A DNA stretch of 45,835 nucleotides from IMG/VR virus record IMGVR_UViG_3300047334_000219, positions 1 to 45,835 of that record; one strand, 5' to 3'. Origin of the DNA: a virus. A model generated the notes under the pieces. It saw only the letters and a list, made by a program, of their open reading frames with translations, ran no database searches and had not been told where the DNA came from. Below are positions 20,990 to 29,149 of the stretch, one piece after another (position 1 is the stretch's first letter; each line of letters opens with the position of its first letter). The translations under genes and the position numbers were made by a program.

Positions 20990-21943
20990 ATGAATCAGCT
21001 TGCCAAAGCTTCAGCCGAAAGAACAAACTTTGTCGAAGGAACCTGGCTTCAGCACTCCTGGGACAGCACGTCTCTTGGAGAACTTAAAACCTGTCCTCGA
21101 AAGTATGAATATACCATTATCCGAGGTCTTCGTCCGCGAGGGGAATCTGTGCATCTCCGGTTCGGCATTGTGTTCCACAGCGCACTGGAAACATACGACA
21201 AAGTCCTTGCCCTTGGAGCTGATGAAGAAGCTGCCCTGGACGAAGCGCTCGCGCACGCGCTGGAGAAGACGTGGGACCGGACGGAAGAGTACACCGGACC
21301 TTGGATTTCGGACCACAGTGCTAAAAACCGAGAGAACCTCATCCGCTCGGTCCTTTGGTATCTGTTCCACTACTCCCCCGATCCCGCAAACACCATTATC
21401 CTGTCTAACGGAAAGCCAGCGGTTGAGTTATCTTTCAAAATGGAGAGCGGATACAAATCCTTAGACGGAATAGACTTCATCCTTTCCGGGCACCTAGACC
21501 GCATGGTAACATACGCCGACGACACCTTTGTCATGGACAGGAAAACAACAGGTTCCGGTCTCACTCCCTACTACTTCTCCCAATTCAACCCAGATAATCA
21601 GATGTCTCTTTACTCCCTCGCCGGCCGGATAATTTTCGAAACTGCTGTTTCTGGCGTCATAATCGACGCGGCGAAGGTGATGGTCGGTTTCACAGAGTTC
21701 GGCCGCGGCATAACTACCAGAACCAAAGGGCAGCTAGACGAGTTTCTCGAAAACACATACTACTGGTTCGACCTCGCCCAGCGCTTTGCTGAACAAAACT
21801 TCTGGCCAATGAATGAGAAGTCCTGCGGAAACTATGGCGGATGCGCGTTCCGCGGAGTCTGCTCCAAGGACCCAGAGGTGCGAGAAATGTTCATCCGATC
21901 AGATTTTGAAGTTCATTTCTGGAACCCATTGGAGTCGAGATGA
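20990..21943 (+). CDS. PD-(D/E)XK nuclease with probable 4Fe-4S cluster (Cas4/RecB-like)
   Basis: 317 aa from ATG 20990. Nuclease residues: a conserved His in FGIVFHSALE, Asp in LSGHLDRMV, then FVMDRKTTGSG (D-x-K). A Cys in LKTCPRKYEY and three more in SCGNYGGCAFRGVCSKD match the Cys1...Cys3 arrangement of Fe-S exonucleases such as Cas4 and AddB. It likely resects DNA ends for recombination. Next to a Sak4-like ATPase and an SSB-like protein, it fits a phage recombination module. It overlaps the next gene (ATGA). Confidence 0.85.
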   Translation: MNQLAKASAERTNFVEGTWLQHSWDSTSLGELKTCPRKYEYTIIRGLRPRGESVHLRFGIVFHSALETYDKVLALGADEEAALDEALAHALEKTWDRTEEYTGPWISDHSAKNRENLIRSVLWYLFHYSPDPANTIILSNGKPAVELSFKMESGYKSLDGIDFILSGHLDRMVTYADDTFVMDRKTTGSGLTPYYFSQFNPDNQMSLYSLAGRIIFETAVSGVIIDAAKVMVGFTEFGRGITTRTKGQLDEFLENTYYWFDLAQRFAEQNFWPMNEKSCGNYGGCAFRGVCSKDPEVREMFIRSDFEVHFWNPLESR

Positions 21944-22191
21944 CAGAACAAGTTCCTATTTCTGTAGCTCACCAAAACCAATCTATCCAAATGGAGGTGA
22001 AATCAACAACAGCGACAAAGGCTCATCTTGAGTCCCTCGACGGAGAAGTTAAAGCCATTCTTCCTCTTCAAGCCTACGGCTTTCTTTCGACCGGGGATCG
22101 AGCTTTGGTATCGATCGTCGTAACCTGTATTAAAGTCCAGGAAAAGAAACCCAGCGGACTTATCATTCCAGATTCTAAACTTCTAATGTAG
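21940..22191 (+). CDS. Hypothetical protein, 83 aa
   Basis: ATG 21940 overlaps the nuclease stop. The middle (ESLDGEVKAILPLQAYGFLS) and the beta-like end (LVSIVVTCIKVQEKKPSGLI) suggest a small beta domain. It sits between the nuclease and the Sak4-like ATPase, so a recombination accessory role is possible. No motif. Confidence 0.6.
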   Translation: MTEQVPISVAHQNQSIQMEVKSTTATKAHLESLDGEVKAILPLQAYGFLSTGDRALVSIVVTCIKVQEKKPSGLIIPDSKLLM

Positions 22192-22263
22192 GAGATAGAT
22201 GTGAAAACAGTGCAACCTCATCCAGTACGTGCCTGAGCCACTTGACGACGAGATCCCCTTATA

Positions 22264-23079
22264 ATGCCCTCCCTTTCCCAGCTCAAAACATCTACCCTCG
22301 TAAAGGGCCTTTACCTCGGCGATCCAGGTTCCGGCAAAACCGGTTCCCTCGTTTCCCTCCTCAAGGCCGGATACAAACTCCGAATATACGACTTCGACAA
22401 TCTTCTCGGTTCTCTAATCCAGTTTGCAGCGAAGGAATGTCCTGACAAAATGGACAACGCTCTTGCTCAGACATTCACAGACAAGATGAAAGGAAACGCA
22501 AATCCTGTTATGATGGTCGGCGGAACTATGAAAGTAATGCCTTTCGTAGACGGACAGCCGAAAGCTTTCATCAACGCTATGAAGCAACTAACCCACTGGA
22601 AAACAGACACGGAAGACCTCGGCGAGCCTTCTTCCTTCGGACCCGACACTGTTGTCGTCATCGACACGCTTACTACTCTTTCGGCAGCGGCTTTTCGCTA
22701 CGTCCAAGCTATGAACCCAGCGGCAAAGGACCAGCAAGCGTATTTCTATTCCGCTCAGCAACTCGTTATCGAGGTACTTTCCCTTCTATTTTCCGAACAG
22801 TTCTCCACCAACGTCCTCGTTCTTGCCCACGTGGACTACACAACAAACCATCTCAGCATCCAAAAAGGATTCCCCCGCAGCATCGGTAGTGCGCTCAACT
22901 CGAAGATAGGTTCCTACTTCAACTGCGTTATTCTAGCCGAAACTGTAGGGAATAAGAGGTTAATCAGAACCAATTCCAACGGCCTGATTGACCTCAAATG
23001 CCCGGTGAGTTTCAAACTCCCCGAAACCCTGCCTCTGGAATCTGGCTTAGCCACGTTCTTCGAGGCAATCCGCAACTAA
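22264..23079 (+). CDS. Sak4-like RecA-fold ATPase (single-strand annealing/recombination)
   Basis: 271 aa from ATG 22264. Walker A GDPGSGKTGS at residues 19-28; a Walker B-like strand TVVVIDTLTTL; and a later strand (NVLVLAHVDY) with a polar residue typical of the sensor position. The single-domain plan and neighbours match phage Sak4 recombinases, which work with an SSB to anneal or exchange strands. The next gene is SSB-like, supporting this. Length is normal for the family. Confidence 0.8.
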   Translation: MPSLSQLKTSTLVKGLYLGDPGSGKTGSLVSLLKAGYKLRIYDFDNLLGSLIQFAAKECPDKMDNALAQTFTDKMKGNANPVMMVGGTMKVMPFVDGQPKAFINAMKQLTHWKTDTEDLGEPSSFGPDTVVVIDTLTTLSAAAFRYVQAMNPAAKDQQAYFYSAQQLVIEVLSLLFSEQFSTNVLVLAHVDYTTNHLSIQKGFPRSIGSALNSKIGSYFNCVILAETVGNKRLIRTNSNGLIDLKCPVSFKLPETLPLESGLATFFEAIRN

Positions 23080-23091
23080 CAGGAAAAACAA

Positions 23092-23556
23092 ATGGCTGAC
23101 TTCTCTGCAATACTTTCCAAAAAAGCCGACGAAATTGTAAAACCTCCGGTTCGTCCAGCAGGAACATACCTTTCCGTCGTACAAGGCGCTCCTTCTTTCA
23201 ACACGGTGAACACGAAAGACGGGGAGAAGCCCGTTATCCAGTTCAAGATCAAGCTTATCTCCCCCCAAGCCGACGTCGATCCCGATCAGCTTTCTGAACC
23301 GGGTCTCGGCGAAGTTACTTCCTGGGCCCCGCTCAATAAGGACTTCTGGGTAGATTCTCCCGCCGGCGAATACGCTTTGACAGAGTTTCTCGAAAACGTC
23401 CTCGACATTCCTAAGAAAGGAAAGTCTGTCGCAGAGATGCTTGCCGAGTCTCCCGGAAAACAACTCATGGCCACGGTGATCCACAAGCCGGGGCAAAATC
23501 GCCAAACCGGAGAAGCCGAAATCTACGCTAATCTCGGCGCCTGCGCTCGGGCATAG
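23092..23556 (+). CDS. SSB-like protein, 154 aa
   Basis: ATG 23092, 12 bases after the ATPase stop. Beta-rich sequence with strands compatible with an OB fold (AGTYLSVVQGAPSFNTV; VIQFKIKLISPQAD; LMATVIHKPGQNRQTGEAEI). It does not end in the acidic SSB tail; the C-terminus is NLGACARA. In phages, Sak4 genes commonly lie next to an SSB, so ssDNA binding is inferred from context plus secondary-structure pattern. Confidence 0.6.
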   Translation: MADFSAILSKKADEIVKPPVRPAGTYLSVVQGAPSFNTVNTKDGEKPVIQFKIKLISPQADVDPDQLSEPGLGEVTSWAPLNKDFWVDSPAGEYALTEFLENVLDIPKKGKSVAEMLAESPGKQLMATVIHKPGQNRQTGEAEIYANLGACARA

Positions 23557-23623
23557 CCCGTCTGCGCAACCTGCATAGTGGTTGGGTTGGCGGGCTACCG
23601 CTTTTATTTCGTCGGGGGGAACA

Positions 23624-24868
23624 ATGACTACCGGACAATTCGCTTCAGTTGAAATCTCTTCAATTCAAATCATTCGTTCTGAACGTACCCGCCGGGAACT
23701 TCGGCCGGAAGATATTCGATCTCTCGCAGATTCAATTCGCGATCGAGGTCTAATCCATCCACCTCTTGTCACACGCGATCTAGTCCTGATCGCCGGAGAA
23801 ACTCGACTTGAGGCCTGCCGCAGTCTCGGATGGACTTCCATATCCGTCCAGTACGCAGATACCGCCGACCCGAAGGAACTTCTCGCTCTTGAACTCGAAG
23901 AGAATGTGAAGCGGAAGGATATATCTTGGCAAGATCAGGCCATCGCTCTAAAGCGGTTCCACGATCTTCAAAAGGAACTCCACCCCGACGGATGGTCAAC
24001 CTATAAAACAGCCGAAGCTATAAACCTTTCCCAAGCCTTCGTGTCTCAGCACATCGCCGTAGCAGAGGAACTAGAGTCCGGCAATGAAAGAGTTATTTCA
24101 GCCCCAAAGTTCTCCGTCGCTTCCGGCATCACTTCTAGAGTTAGAGAACGCCGAGCGGCTGACGAGCTTGCTTCTTTGGGGACCGGTTTGGATAAAGGTT
24201 CGAGTTCAATCCTCACCGCAGATTTTCTTTCTTGGGTTGAGTCCTATTCAGGACCTTCGTTCAATCTTATCCACTGCGACTTTCCCTACGGAATAGGTGC
24301 GGATACTTTTAACCAGGCTTCGGCCGATCTCCGCGGAGGATATGATGATACTCCAGAGACGTACTTTACGCTTCTTGAAACTCTGTGTAGAAATAGAGAT
24401 AAACTCATGGGTGAATCAGGTCATCTTATCTTCTGGTTTTCCATGCAGCACTATTCAAAAACGCTCGACATACTCAACAACTATTTTCGAGTGGAAAGTT
24501 ACCCTCTTGTTTGGCATAAGTCGGACAATAAGGGCACTCTTCCAGACCCAACCAGGGGTCCCCGCCGTGTTTACGAAGTCGCCTTCTTTGCCTCGCATGG
24601 AGATAGAAAAATACTTCAGTCTGTCGCTAACACATTCTCAGGCCCGACAGTTAGGTCGGCGGATCACATGAGTGAAAAGTCTCAAGACATGCTTGAGCAC
24701 TTCTTCCGCATGGTCGTGGACAGTAAAACCAGAATTTTAGATCCGACCTGCGGAAGCGGTTCAGCAATCCGGGCAGCGAAGCGCCTCGGCGCCGAGTTCT
24801 TTCTTGGTCTAGAAAAGAATCCCGACTTCGCCTCCGCCGCGCAAAAGGCTTTGAAAGAAAATGTCTGA
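23624..24868 (+). CDS. ParB-like domain fused to DNA methyltransferase
   Basis: 414 aa from ATG 23624 (GGGGGAACA leader). Residues about 1-100 are ParB/Srx-like (LIAGETRLEACRSLGW; ELEENVKRKDISWQDQAIAL), followed by an HTH-like stretch (TAEAINLSQAFVSQHIAVAEE). The methyltransferase part has motif IV as IHCDFPYG and motif I as DPTCGSGSAIRAAKRL near the C-terminus: IV before I is the beta-class order of CcrM-like enzymes, modifying adenine N6 or cytosine N4. The DFPYG motif is a variant of DPPY. It may protect phage DNA or mark specific sites. Overlaps the next gene by 8 bases. Confidence 0.85.
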   Translation: MTTGQFASVEISSIQIIRSERTRRELRPEDIRSLADSIRDRGLIHPPLVTRDLVLIAGETRLEACRSLGWTSISVQYADTADPKELLALELEENVKRKDISWQDQAIALKRFHDLQKELHPDGWSTYKTAEAINLSQAFVSQHIAVAEELESGNERVISAPKFSVASGITSRVRERRAADELASLGTGLDKGSSSILTADFLSWVESYSGPSFNLIHCDFPYGIGADTFNQASADLRGGYDDTPETYFTLLETLCRNRDKLMGESGHLIFWFSMQHYSKTLDILNNYFRVESYPLVWHKSDNKGTLPDPTRGPRRVYEVAFFASHGDRKILQSVANTFSGPTVRSADHMSEKSQDMLEHFFRMVVDSKTRILDPTCGSGSAIRAAKRLGAEFFLGLEKNPDFASAAQKALKENV

Positions 24869-25892
24869 CACATTCCGCATAGCGATCATCGGAGAGGCCT
24901 ATGGCGAAACAGAAGAGCAATACAGACTCCCGTTCGTTGGACATGCCGGACAGGAACTCACCCGAATCCTTGCCGACGCCGGAATTTCTCGTTCCCATTG
25001 TTTCATCACTAACACATTTAACCTGCGACCTGCCCACAACGATATTGAAACTCTTTGCGTGCCGAAAAGTTCTCCTGATCGTATTCCGGGGAGAGGTCCG
25101 TTTGCTCCGGGCAAGTATTTCAGACAGGAGTATTATCCGGAGATTGCTCGTCTGTATAGCGAACTGGAAGCAGTCAGACCTAACGTTGCAGTGTTACTGG
25201 GAAACACAGCCTGTTGGGCTTTACTTGACAGAACCTCCATCTCTAAAATACGAGGAACAGTTTCGTATTCACCTATTCTTCCCTGGCTCAAATGTCTCCC
25301 AACCTACCACCCGGCAGCAATCCTTCGTCAATATGATCTGCGCCATGTTACAGTACTCGACTTCGTAAAAGCGAAGTTAGAGTCAGAGTTTCCCGAAGTC
25401 CGCCGTCCCAGACGGGAAATTTGGATAGAGCCGGAAGTCGAAGATATACACCTTTTCAAGAAAGATTATATAGATGGCTGTAAAGTCCTTTCCTTCGACA
25501 TCGAAACAGCTTTTGAAGAAATCACTTGCATTGGTTTTTCTCCTTCTATTGACCGCGCTTTGGTTGTTCCTTTTGTGGACGTCCGAAAACCTGGATGCAA
25601 TTATTTCCAAACTTTTGAAGAAGAGCTTTCCGCTTGGAGCGCTGTAGCAGATATCCTTTCCGGCCCCGAGCCGAAAGTCGGCCAGAATGGTCTTTACGAT
25701 ATCCAGTACCTTTGGATGAAATACGGAATCCCTGTTAATAACTATTGCGAAGATACCATGCTTCTTCACCATAGTTTATTTCCAGAGTCTCCAAAGGGAC
25801 TTGACTTCCTTGGCAGTGTTTACACAAATGAAGCTGCTTGGAAGACTGAGCGACCGAGAGGAAAGCACACTATTAAAAGGGAAGATGAATAA
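24861..25892 (+). CDS. Uracil-DNA glycosylase domain fused to the first half of a 3'-5' exonuclease
   Basis: 343 aa from ATG 24861. Residues 1-175: family 4-type UDG with IIGEAYGETEEQYRLPFVGHAG, TNTFNLRP and a C-terminal CLPTYHPAAILR. The cysteines of the Fe-S cluster in classical family 4 are not all present (NLRP replaces KCRPP), so activity is uncertain. Residues about 205-330: DnaQ-type exonuclease with Exo I (SFDIETAF) and Exo II (GQNGLYDIQYL). Exo III is not here; it begins the next-but-one gene (26146). In related phages these parts are one polypeptide with the polymerase. The stop overlaps the next start (TAATG). Confidence 0.85.
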   Translation: MSDTFRIAIIGEAYGETEEQYRLPFVGHAGQELTRILADAGISRSHCFITNTFNLRPAHNDIETLCVPKSSPDRIPGRGPFAPGKYFRQEYYPEIARLYSELEAVRPNVAVLLGNTACWALLDRTSISKIRGTVSYSPILPWLKCLPTYHPAAILRQYDLRHVTVLDFVKAKLESEFPEVRRPRREIWIEPEVEDIHLFKKDYIDGCKVLSFDIETAFEEITCIGFSPSIDRALVVPFVDVRKPGCNYFQTFEEELSAWSAVADILSGPEPKVGQNGLYDIQYLWMKYGIPVNNYCEDTMLLHHSLFPESPKGLDFLGSVYTNEAAWKTERPRGKHTIKREDE

Positions 25893-26149
25893 TGCCTGCA
25901 GGCCGCCCGTCAAACGTCTACGGAAGAGTTAATCCTGACAGCGGATTAACTACCTATGGGGAAATTCTCTACTTCATGGAAGCTGGTCGATGGTATAGCG
26001 CTACGGAATTGAAAGAGTGCGTTCCGCAGTTATCGACCGAAAGGGTTCTTTCTCTTTTAAGAGGCATGGCTTCAAAAGGAATGTTAGAAGAAATAAAAAA
26101 TACTTCTCCATATCCTCAAACTAGGGTATTCTGGAGAAAAATTGTATGA
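25892..26149 (+). CDS. Small winged-helix-like protein inserted between the two polymerase parts, 85 aa
   Basis: ATG 25892 overlaps the preceding stop (TAATG) and its own stop overlaps the polymerase start (ATGA). The sequence TYGEILYFMEAGRWYSATELK, followed by LSTERVLSLLRGMASKGMLEE, reads as a winged helix-turn-helix; the basic N-terminus (MPAGRPSNVYG) may contact DNA. No endonuclease (HNH, GIY-YIG) motif is visible, so it is not an obvious homing element. It may act as a bridging or regulatory subunit. Confidence 0.7.
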   Translation: MPAGRPSNVYGRVNPDSGLTTYGEILYFMEAGRWYSATELKECVPQLSTERVLSLLRGMASKGMLEEIKNTSPYPQTRVFWRKIV

Positions 26150-27645
26150 GAAAATACTTCACCGATGGAAGCGAGAATCTTCCAGCTTCTGGCGCAACGG
26201 AAAAGCTTTGGATCTACAACGGTTTAGACTGTTGCGTAACCCTTGAAGTTCTTAACGCAGTTAAACCCCAGCTTAACGAAGTCACTTCTAGAGTCTACGA
26301 CTTCGCCAGAGCCCTCCAGGCCCCGATCCTCGAAATGGAATGTCGGGGACTTCTTGTAGACAAAAGCAAAAGGAACGAAGTTTATGAGCAACTATCTTTA
26401 CAACTCAAGATCGTTCACGATTCGCTTGCTGAAATCCTGTCTGAAGGTCTTGGAGTTGAAAACCTTAACCCCTCTTCCCCAGCTCAACTCAAACAGCTCT
26501 TCTATGAAACACTTGGACTTCCTCCTGTCCGAAATAGAAAAGGAGTTACAACGGATAGAAAAGCTCTCGAACGACTCCGAGGATACTTCCAAGCCGAGTG
26601 CATCTGCAACCACATTCTCCTCATCCGAGATATCAATAAAAAGCTTGGAGTTCTACGTACAGGCATTGATTCCGATGGAAGGATCAGAACGTCATATAAC
26701 ATTGCTGGCACCGATACCGGAAGACTATCTTCCTACGCTTCAGCATTTGGCTCGGGAACAAATTTACAAAACATTACCGGAGAACTCCGCTACATCTTCG
26801 TCGCCGATCCAGGAAAAAAGCTCGCCTACATCGACCTCGAACAAGCCGAGTCGAGAGCAGTTGGAGCTATTATATGGAACCTCTTCCGCGACGGCCGATA
26901 CCTCGACGCCTGCGAAAGTGGAGACTTACACACAATGGTCTGCCAGCTTTGCTGGCAGGACCTCCCATGGACTTCCGATCCAAGCGAAAATAAACTCATT
27001 GCCAAACAACCGTTCTACCGCCATTTCGACTATCGCGATGCCGCTAAGCGTCTTGGGCACGCTACTAATTACTTTGGAAAACCACCGCACATCGCGAAAG
27101 AGGTTCATATTCCTCAGCCGCTCGTCGAGCAATTCCAGCAGAAATATCTTCCAGCTTTCGGGATTAGTACATGGCACAACTGGGTACGTAGTAAACTTTT
27201 TCGAGATGGATTCATCAACACTTTTATGGGACGCCATCGTTGGTTTTTTGGCAGAAGGACAGACAGCGAAACAATCCGGGCCGCAATTGCGTTTGAACCT
27301 CAAAGTGCTGTCGCAGATTATCTCAACCGAGGATTATTTCAAGTGTGGAGATCTAACCTTGTTGAACTTAATCTCCAGGTGCACGATGCAATAGTATTCC
27401 AATACCCGGAGGAAAAAGAAAATGAGATAATTCCTCAAGTCCAGAAGCTTCTCGAGATAGAAATCCCCCTCATGCACGGTCGATCTTTCCGCATACCTAC
27501 CGAAGCTTTTGTAGGTTGGAATTGGTCGTATTCCCGCAACGCGAAGAAAGAGTTAATCAATCCCGATGGCCTCGAGCTTTTCACAGGAAACGATACCAGG
27601 AAACGCTCAACGCCGACTTCATTCCTTCATCGACGGTTTTCTTGA
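26146..27645 (+). CDS. Family A DNA polymerase, with Exo III motif at its N-terminus
   Basis: 499 aa from ATG 26146. The start carries WIYNGLDCCVTLEV, the exonuclease Exo III motif (Y-x3-D) that completes the split 3'-5' domain of the 24861 gene. Polymerase motifs: DTGRLSSYASAFGSGTNLQN; motif A YIDLEQAESRAVG; motif B RDAAKRLGHATNYFGKP; motif C LQVHDAIVFQY (catalytic Asp kept, usual Glu is Ala). It replicates the phage DNA. The gene overlaps the next one by 80 bases. The residues between the Exo pieces are missing from both ORFs and lie at a loop. Confidence 0.9.
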   Translation: MRKYFTDGSENLPASGATEKLWIYNGLDCCVTLEVLNAVKPQLNEVTSRVYDFARALQAPILEMECRGLLVDKSKRNEVYEQLSLQLKIVHDSLAEILSEGLGVENLNPSSPAQLKQLFYETLGLPPVRNRKGVTTDRKALERLRGYFQAECICNHILLIRDINKKLGVLRTGIDSDGRIRTSYNIAGTDTGRLSSYASAFGSGTNLQNITGELRYIFVADPGKKLAYIDLEQAESRAVGAIIWNLFRDGRYLDACESGDLHTMVCQLCWQDLPWTSDPSENKLIAKQPFYRHFDYRDAAKRLGHATNYFGKPPHIAKEVHIPQPLVEQFQQKYLPAFGISTWHNWVRSKLFRDGFINTFMGRHRWFFGRRTDSETIRAAIAFEPQSAVADYLNRGLFQVWRSNLVELNLQVHDAIVFQYPEEKENEIIPQVQKLLEIEIPLMHGRSFRIPTEAFVGWNWSYSRNAKKELINPDGLELFTGNDTRKRSTPTSFLHRRFS

Positions 27646-28807
27646 ACTGACAGACGGTATCCAGTCGCCGCTTCTTTTTAGAAAGTGGGCTGCGATCTAC
27701 ACCGTCGCTTCTGTTCTTGAAAGAAAAGTCTGGATAAAAACTCGGCGTGGACCTATGTATCCAAACTTGTATGTCCTTCTCGTCGGAGGTCCAGGGATAG
27801 GTAAGTCTGAATCTCTTCACCAGGTAATGAAACTTCTAGACTCCGTCCCGGATATATTCCTTGCCCCAAGTTCTGTATCTCGAGCATCGCTTATCGATGA
27901 ACTTTCGGAGGCCCATCGGCAAATTCTTCGGCCGATGGACACGCCCCCGCTCACACAGTTTAACTCTCTCAGCGTCGTTGCCTCAGAGTTCGGAACATTC
28001 CTATCCGCTTACGATGGGGAGTTCATGTCTACCCTTAACCATCTATTCGACTGCGAACGCTATAAAGAAAAGAAGCGGTCGATGAAGAATAAGATAGAGA
28101 TGCCTAATCCCCAGCTCAATATAATTGCCGGAACAACTCCAGCTTGGCTCGGAGCATCCCTTCCTCCGACAGCTTGGTCAGAGGGTTTCGCTTCCCGCCT
28201 TATCATGATTTACTCGGGCGAGCGAGTTAGGATAGATATGTTTGCAGATGCGGAGTCTGACGAAGCAATTCGGTCCGCTTGTATAGAAGACTTAAAATCT
28301 ATTTTTGAAATGTTCGGCCAGTTTGTCTTCACCCCGGACGTTGCGGAAGCTTTCTATGCATGGCAGGAACTTGACTTCGCACCTGTGCCAGACCATCCAA
28401 AATTAGAACACTATATTCCTCGCCGCCACACACATTTTTTGAAAATCTGTATGGTAATGTCTGCGGCTAGATCTTCCGAACTTATAATCCGTATGGAAGA
28501 CTACCAAAAAGCTATGGACTTTTTTCTTGAAGCTGAGGCAGAAATGCCAGAAGTCTTCAAAGCGCTTCGGTATAACTCTGATGGAAACGTCATAGACGAA
28601 GCTTTTAATTTTGTATACACTACTTTCGCGAAAGAAAATAAACCTATTTCAGAACACAGAATAATGAACTTTCTTCTTCAGCGTATGCCCGCGCACAATG
28701 TCGCCAAGTGTCTCGACATAATGCTACAATCGGGGATCATTGAAGTAGCTGAAATCGGAAAAGGTCTTGGCGGGAGGAATACATATCGACCTCCCGCCAA
28801 GCGTTAG
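27566..28807 (+). CDS. DUF3987-like ATPase (replicative helicase/primase type)
   Basis: 413 aa from ATG 27566, which lies inside the 3' end of the polymerase gene; the frame is well supported downstream. Walker A VGGPGIGKSESL at about 73-84; a mixed-charge segment after it (VSRASLIDELSEAHRQ) and a region with NPQLNIIAGTTPAWL and FASRLIMIYSGERV resemble DUF3987/DnaB-like phage proteins that load or unwind DNA at the fork. C-terminal helices could bind primase. It ends the early arm; its stop overlaps the opposing spanin stop. Confidence 0.75.
   Translation: MASSFSQETIPGNAQRRLHSFIDGFLELTDGIQSPLLFRKWAAIYTVASVLERKVWIKTRRGPMYPNLYVLLVGGPGIGKSESLHQVMKLLDSVPDIFLAPSSVSRASLIDELSEAHRQILRPMDTPPLTQFNSLSVVASEFGTFLSAYDGEFMSTLNHLFDCERYKEKKRSMKNKIEMPNPQLNIIAGTTPAWLGASLPPTAWSEGFASRLIMIYSGERVRIDMFADAESDEAIRSACIEDLKSIFEMFGQFVFTPDVAEAFYAWQELDFAPVPDHPKLEHYIPRRHTHFLKICMVMSAARSSELIIRMEDYQKAMDFFLEAEAEMPEVFKALRYNSDGNVIDEAFNFVYTTFAKENKPISEHRIMNFLLQRMPAHNVAKCLDIMLQSGIIEVAEIGKGLGGRNTYRPPAKR
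28766..28801 (-). terminator. Terminator hairpin at the end of the late arm
   Basis: CTTGGCGGGAGG (28766-28777) and CCTCCCGCCAAG (28790-28801), a perfect 12-bp stem with a 12-base loop. On the minus strand it is 2 bases after the spanin stop and is followed by ACCTTTTCC; on the plus strand there is no T-run. It sits inside the 3' end of the opposing early gene, so it must end late transcripts without blocking that gene's coding. Confidence 0.7.
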
Positions 28808-29019
28808 TTACAGTACTTATTCCGTGCCGCGTTATTACTCAAGATTTGGTTAATCGTTTCTTGAGTATCATTCTTTCCCGAGTAACTCAAGTCTTTCCAG
28901 ACAAGACAAACTTCAGGAGTTGTCCCTGTTGTTTGGGTCGGTGGACTCGAAATTTGCGACGCGCACCCCGGAAGAAGGAATAGAAGAAGCAGCGGTAGAA
29001 GCAGCTTGGACACGAGCAT
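28804..29019 (-). CDS. Outer-membrane spanin lipoprotein (Rz1-like)
   Basis: 71 aa from ATG 29019 (a TTG at 29031 is possible). Signal LLLPLLLLFLLPGCAS with a lipobox LPGC, so mature protein starts at Cys with Ala at +2. The periplasmic part has PEVCLVWKDLSYSGKNDTQE and ends NNAARNKYCN, as in many phage o-spanins. It lies in another frame of the i-spanin gene, the classical overlapping Rz/Rz1 layout. It joins inner and outer membranes at lysis. The stop overlaps that of the opposite-strand gene. Confidence 0.85.
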   Translation of the reverse strand: MLVSKLLLPLLLLFLLPGCASQISSPPTQTTGTTPEVCLVWKDLSYSGKNDTQETINQILSNNAARNKYCN

Positions 29020-29149
29020 TATCCTCTTCAAAAGCTTCAGCCGTAGCTTTATTCAAACCAACTTGTTCTGCTTCAGTCACCGCCGCAGGTTTCCTGTTCA
29101 GGAATAAAGAAACTATTCCCAAAAAGAAGCTTACAACAGCGCTCCACAT
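28913..29149 (-). CDS. Inner-membrane spanin candidate (Rz-like)
   Basis: 78 aa from ATG 29149, directly after the previous stop. One N-terminal transmembrane segment (WSAVVSFFLGIVSLFLN), then a charged, Ala-rich helical segment (EAEQVGLNKATAEAFEED) and a Pro/Ser/Asp tail. It encloses the start of the Rz1-like gene in another frame. It is shorter than typical Rz proteins, and the coiled coil is brief, so the pairing rests on gene arrangement. Confidence 0.7.
   Translation of the reverse strand: MWSAVVSFFLGIVSLFLNRKPAAVTEAEQVGLNKATAEAFEEDNARVQAASTAASSIPSSGVRVANFESTDPNNRDNS

Noticed and set aside
22201-22236. GTG-initiated 11-codon ORF after the 21940 gene
   Set aside because: No motif and no conserved leader like those of the other mini-genes; likely chance.
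26384-27394. 336-codon ORF in another frame of the DNA polymerase gene
   Set aside because: Ser/Thr-rich without motifs, while the polymerase frame holds all family A motifs.
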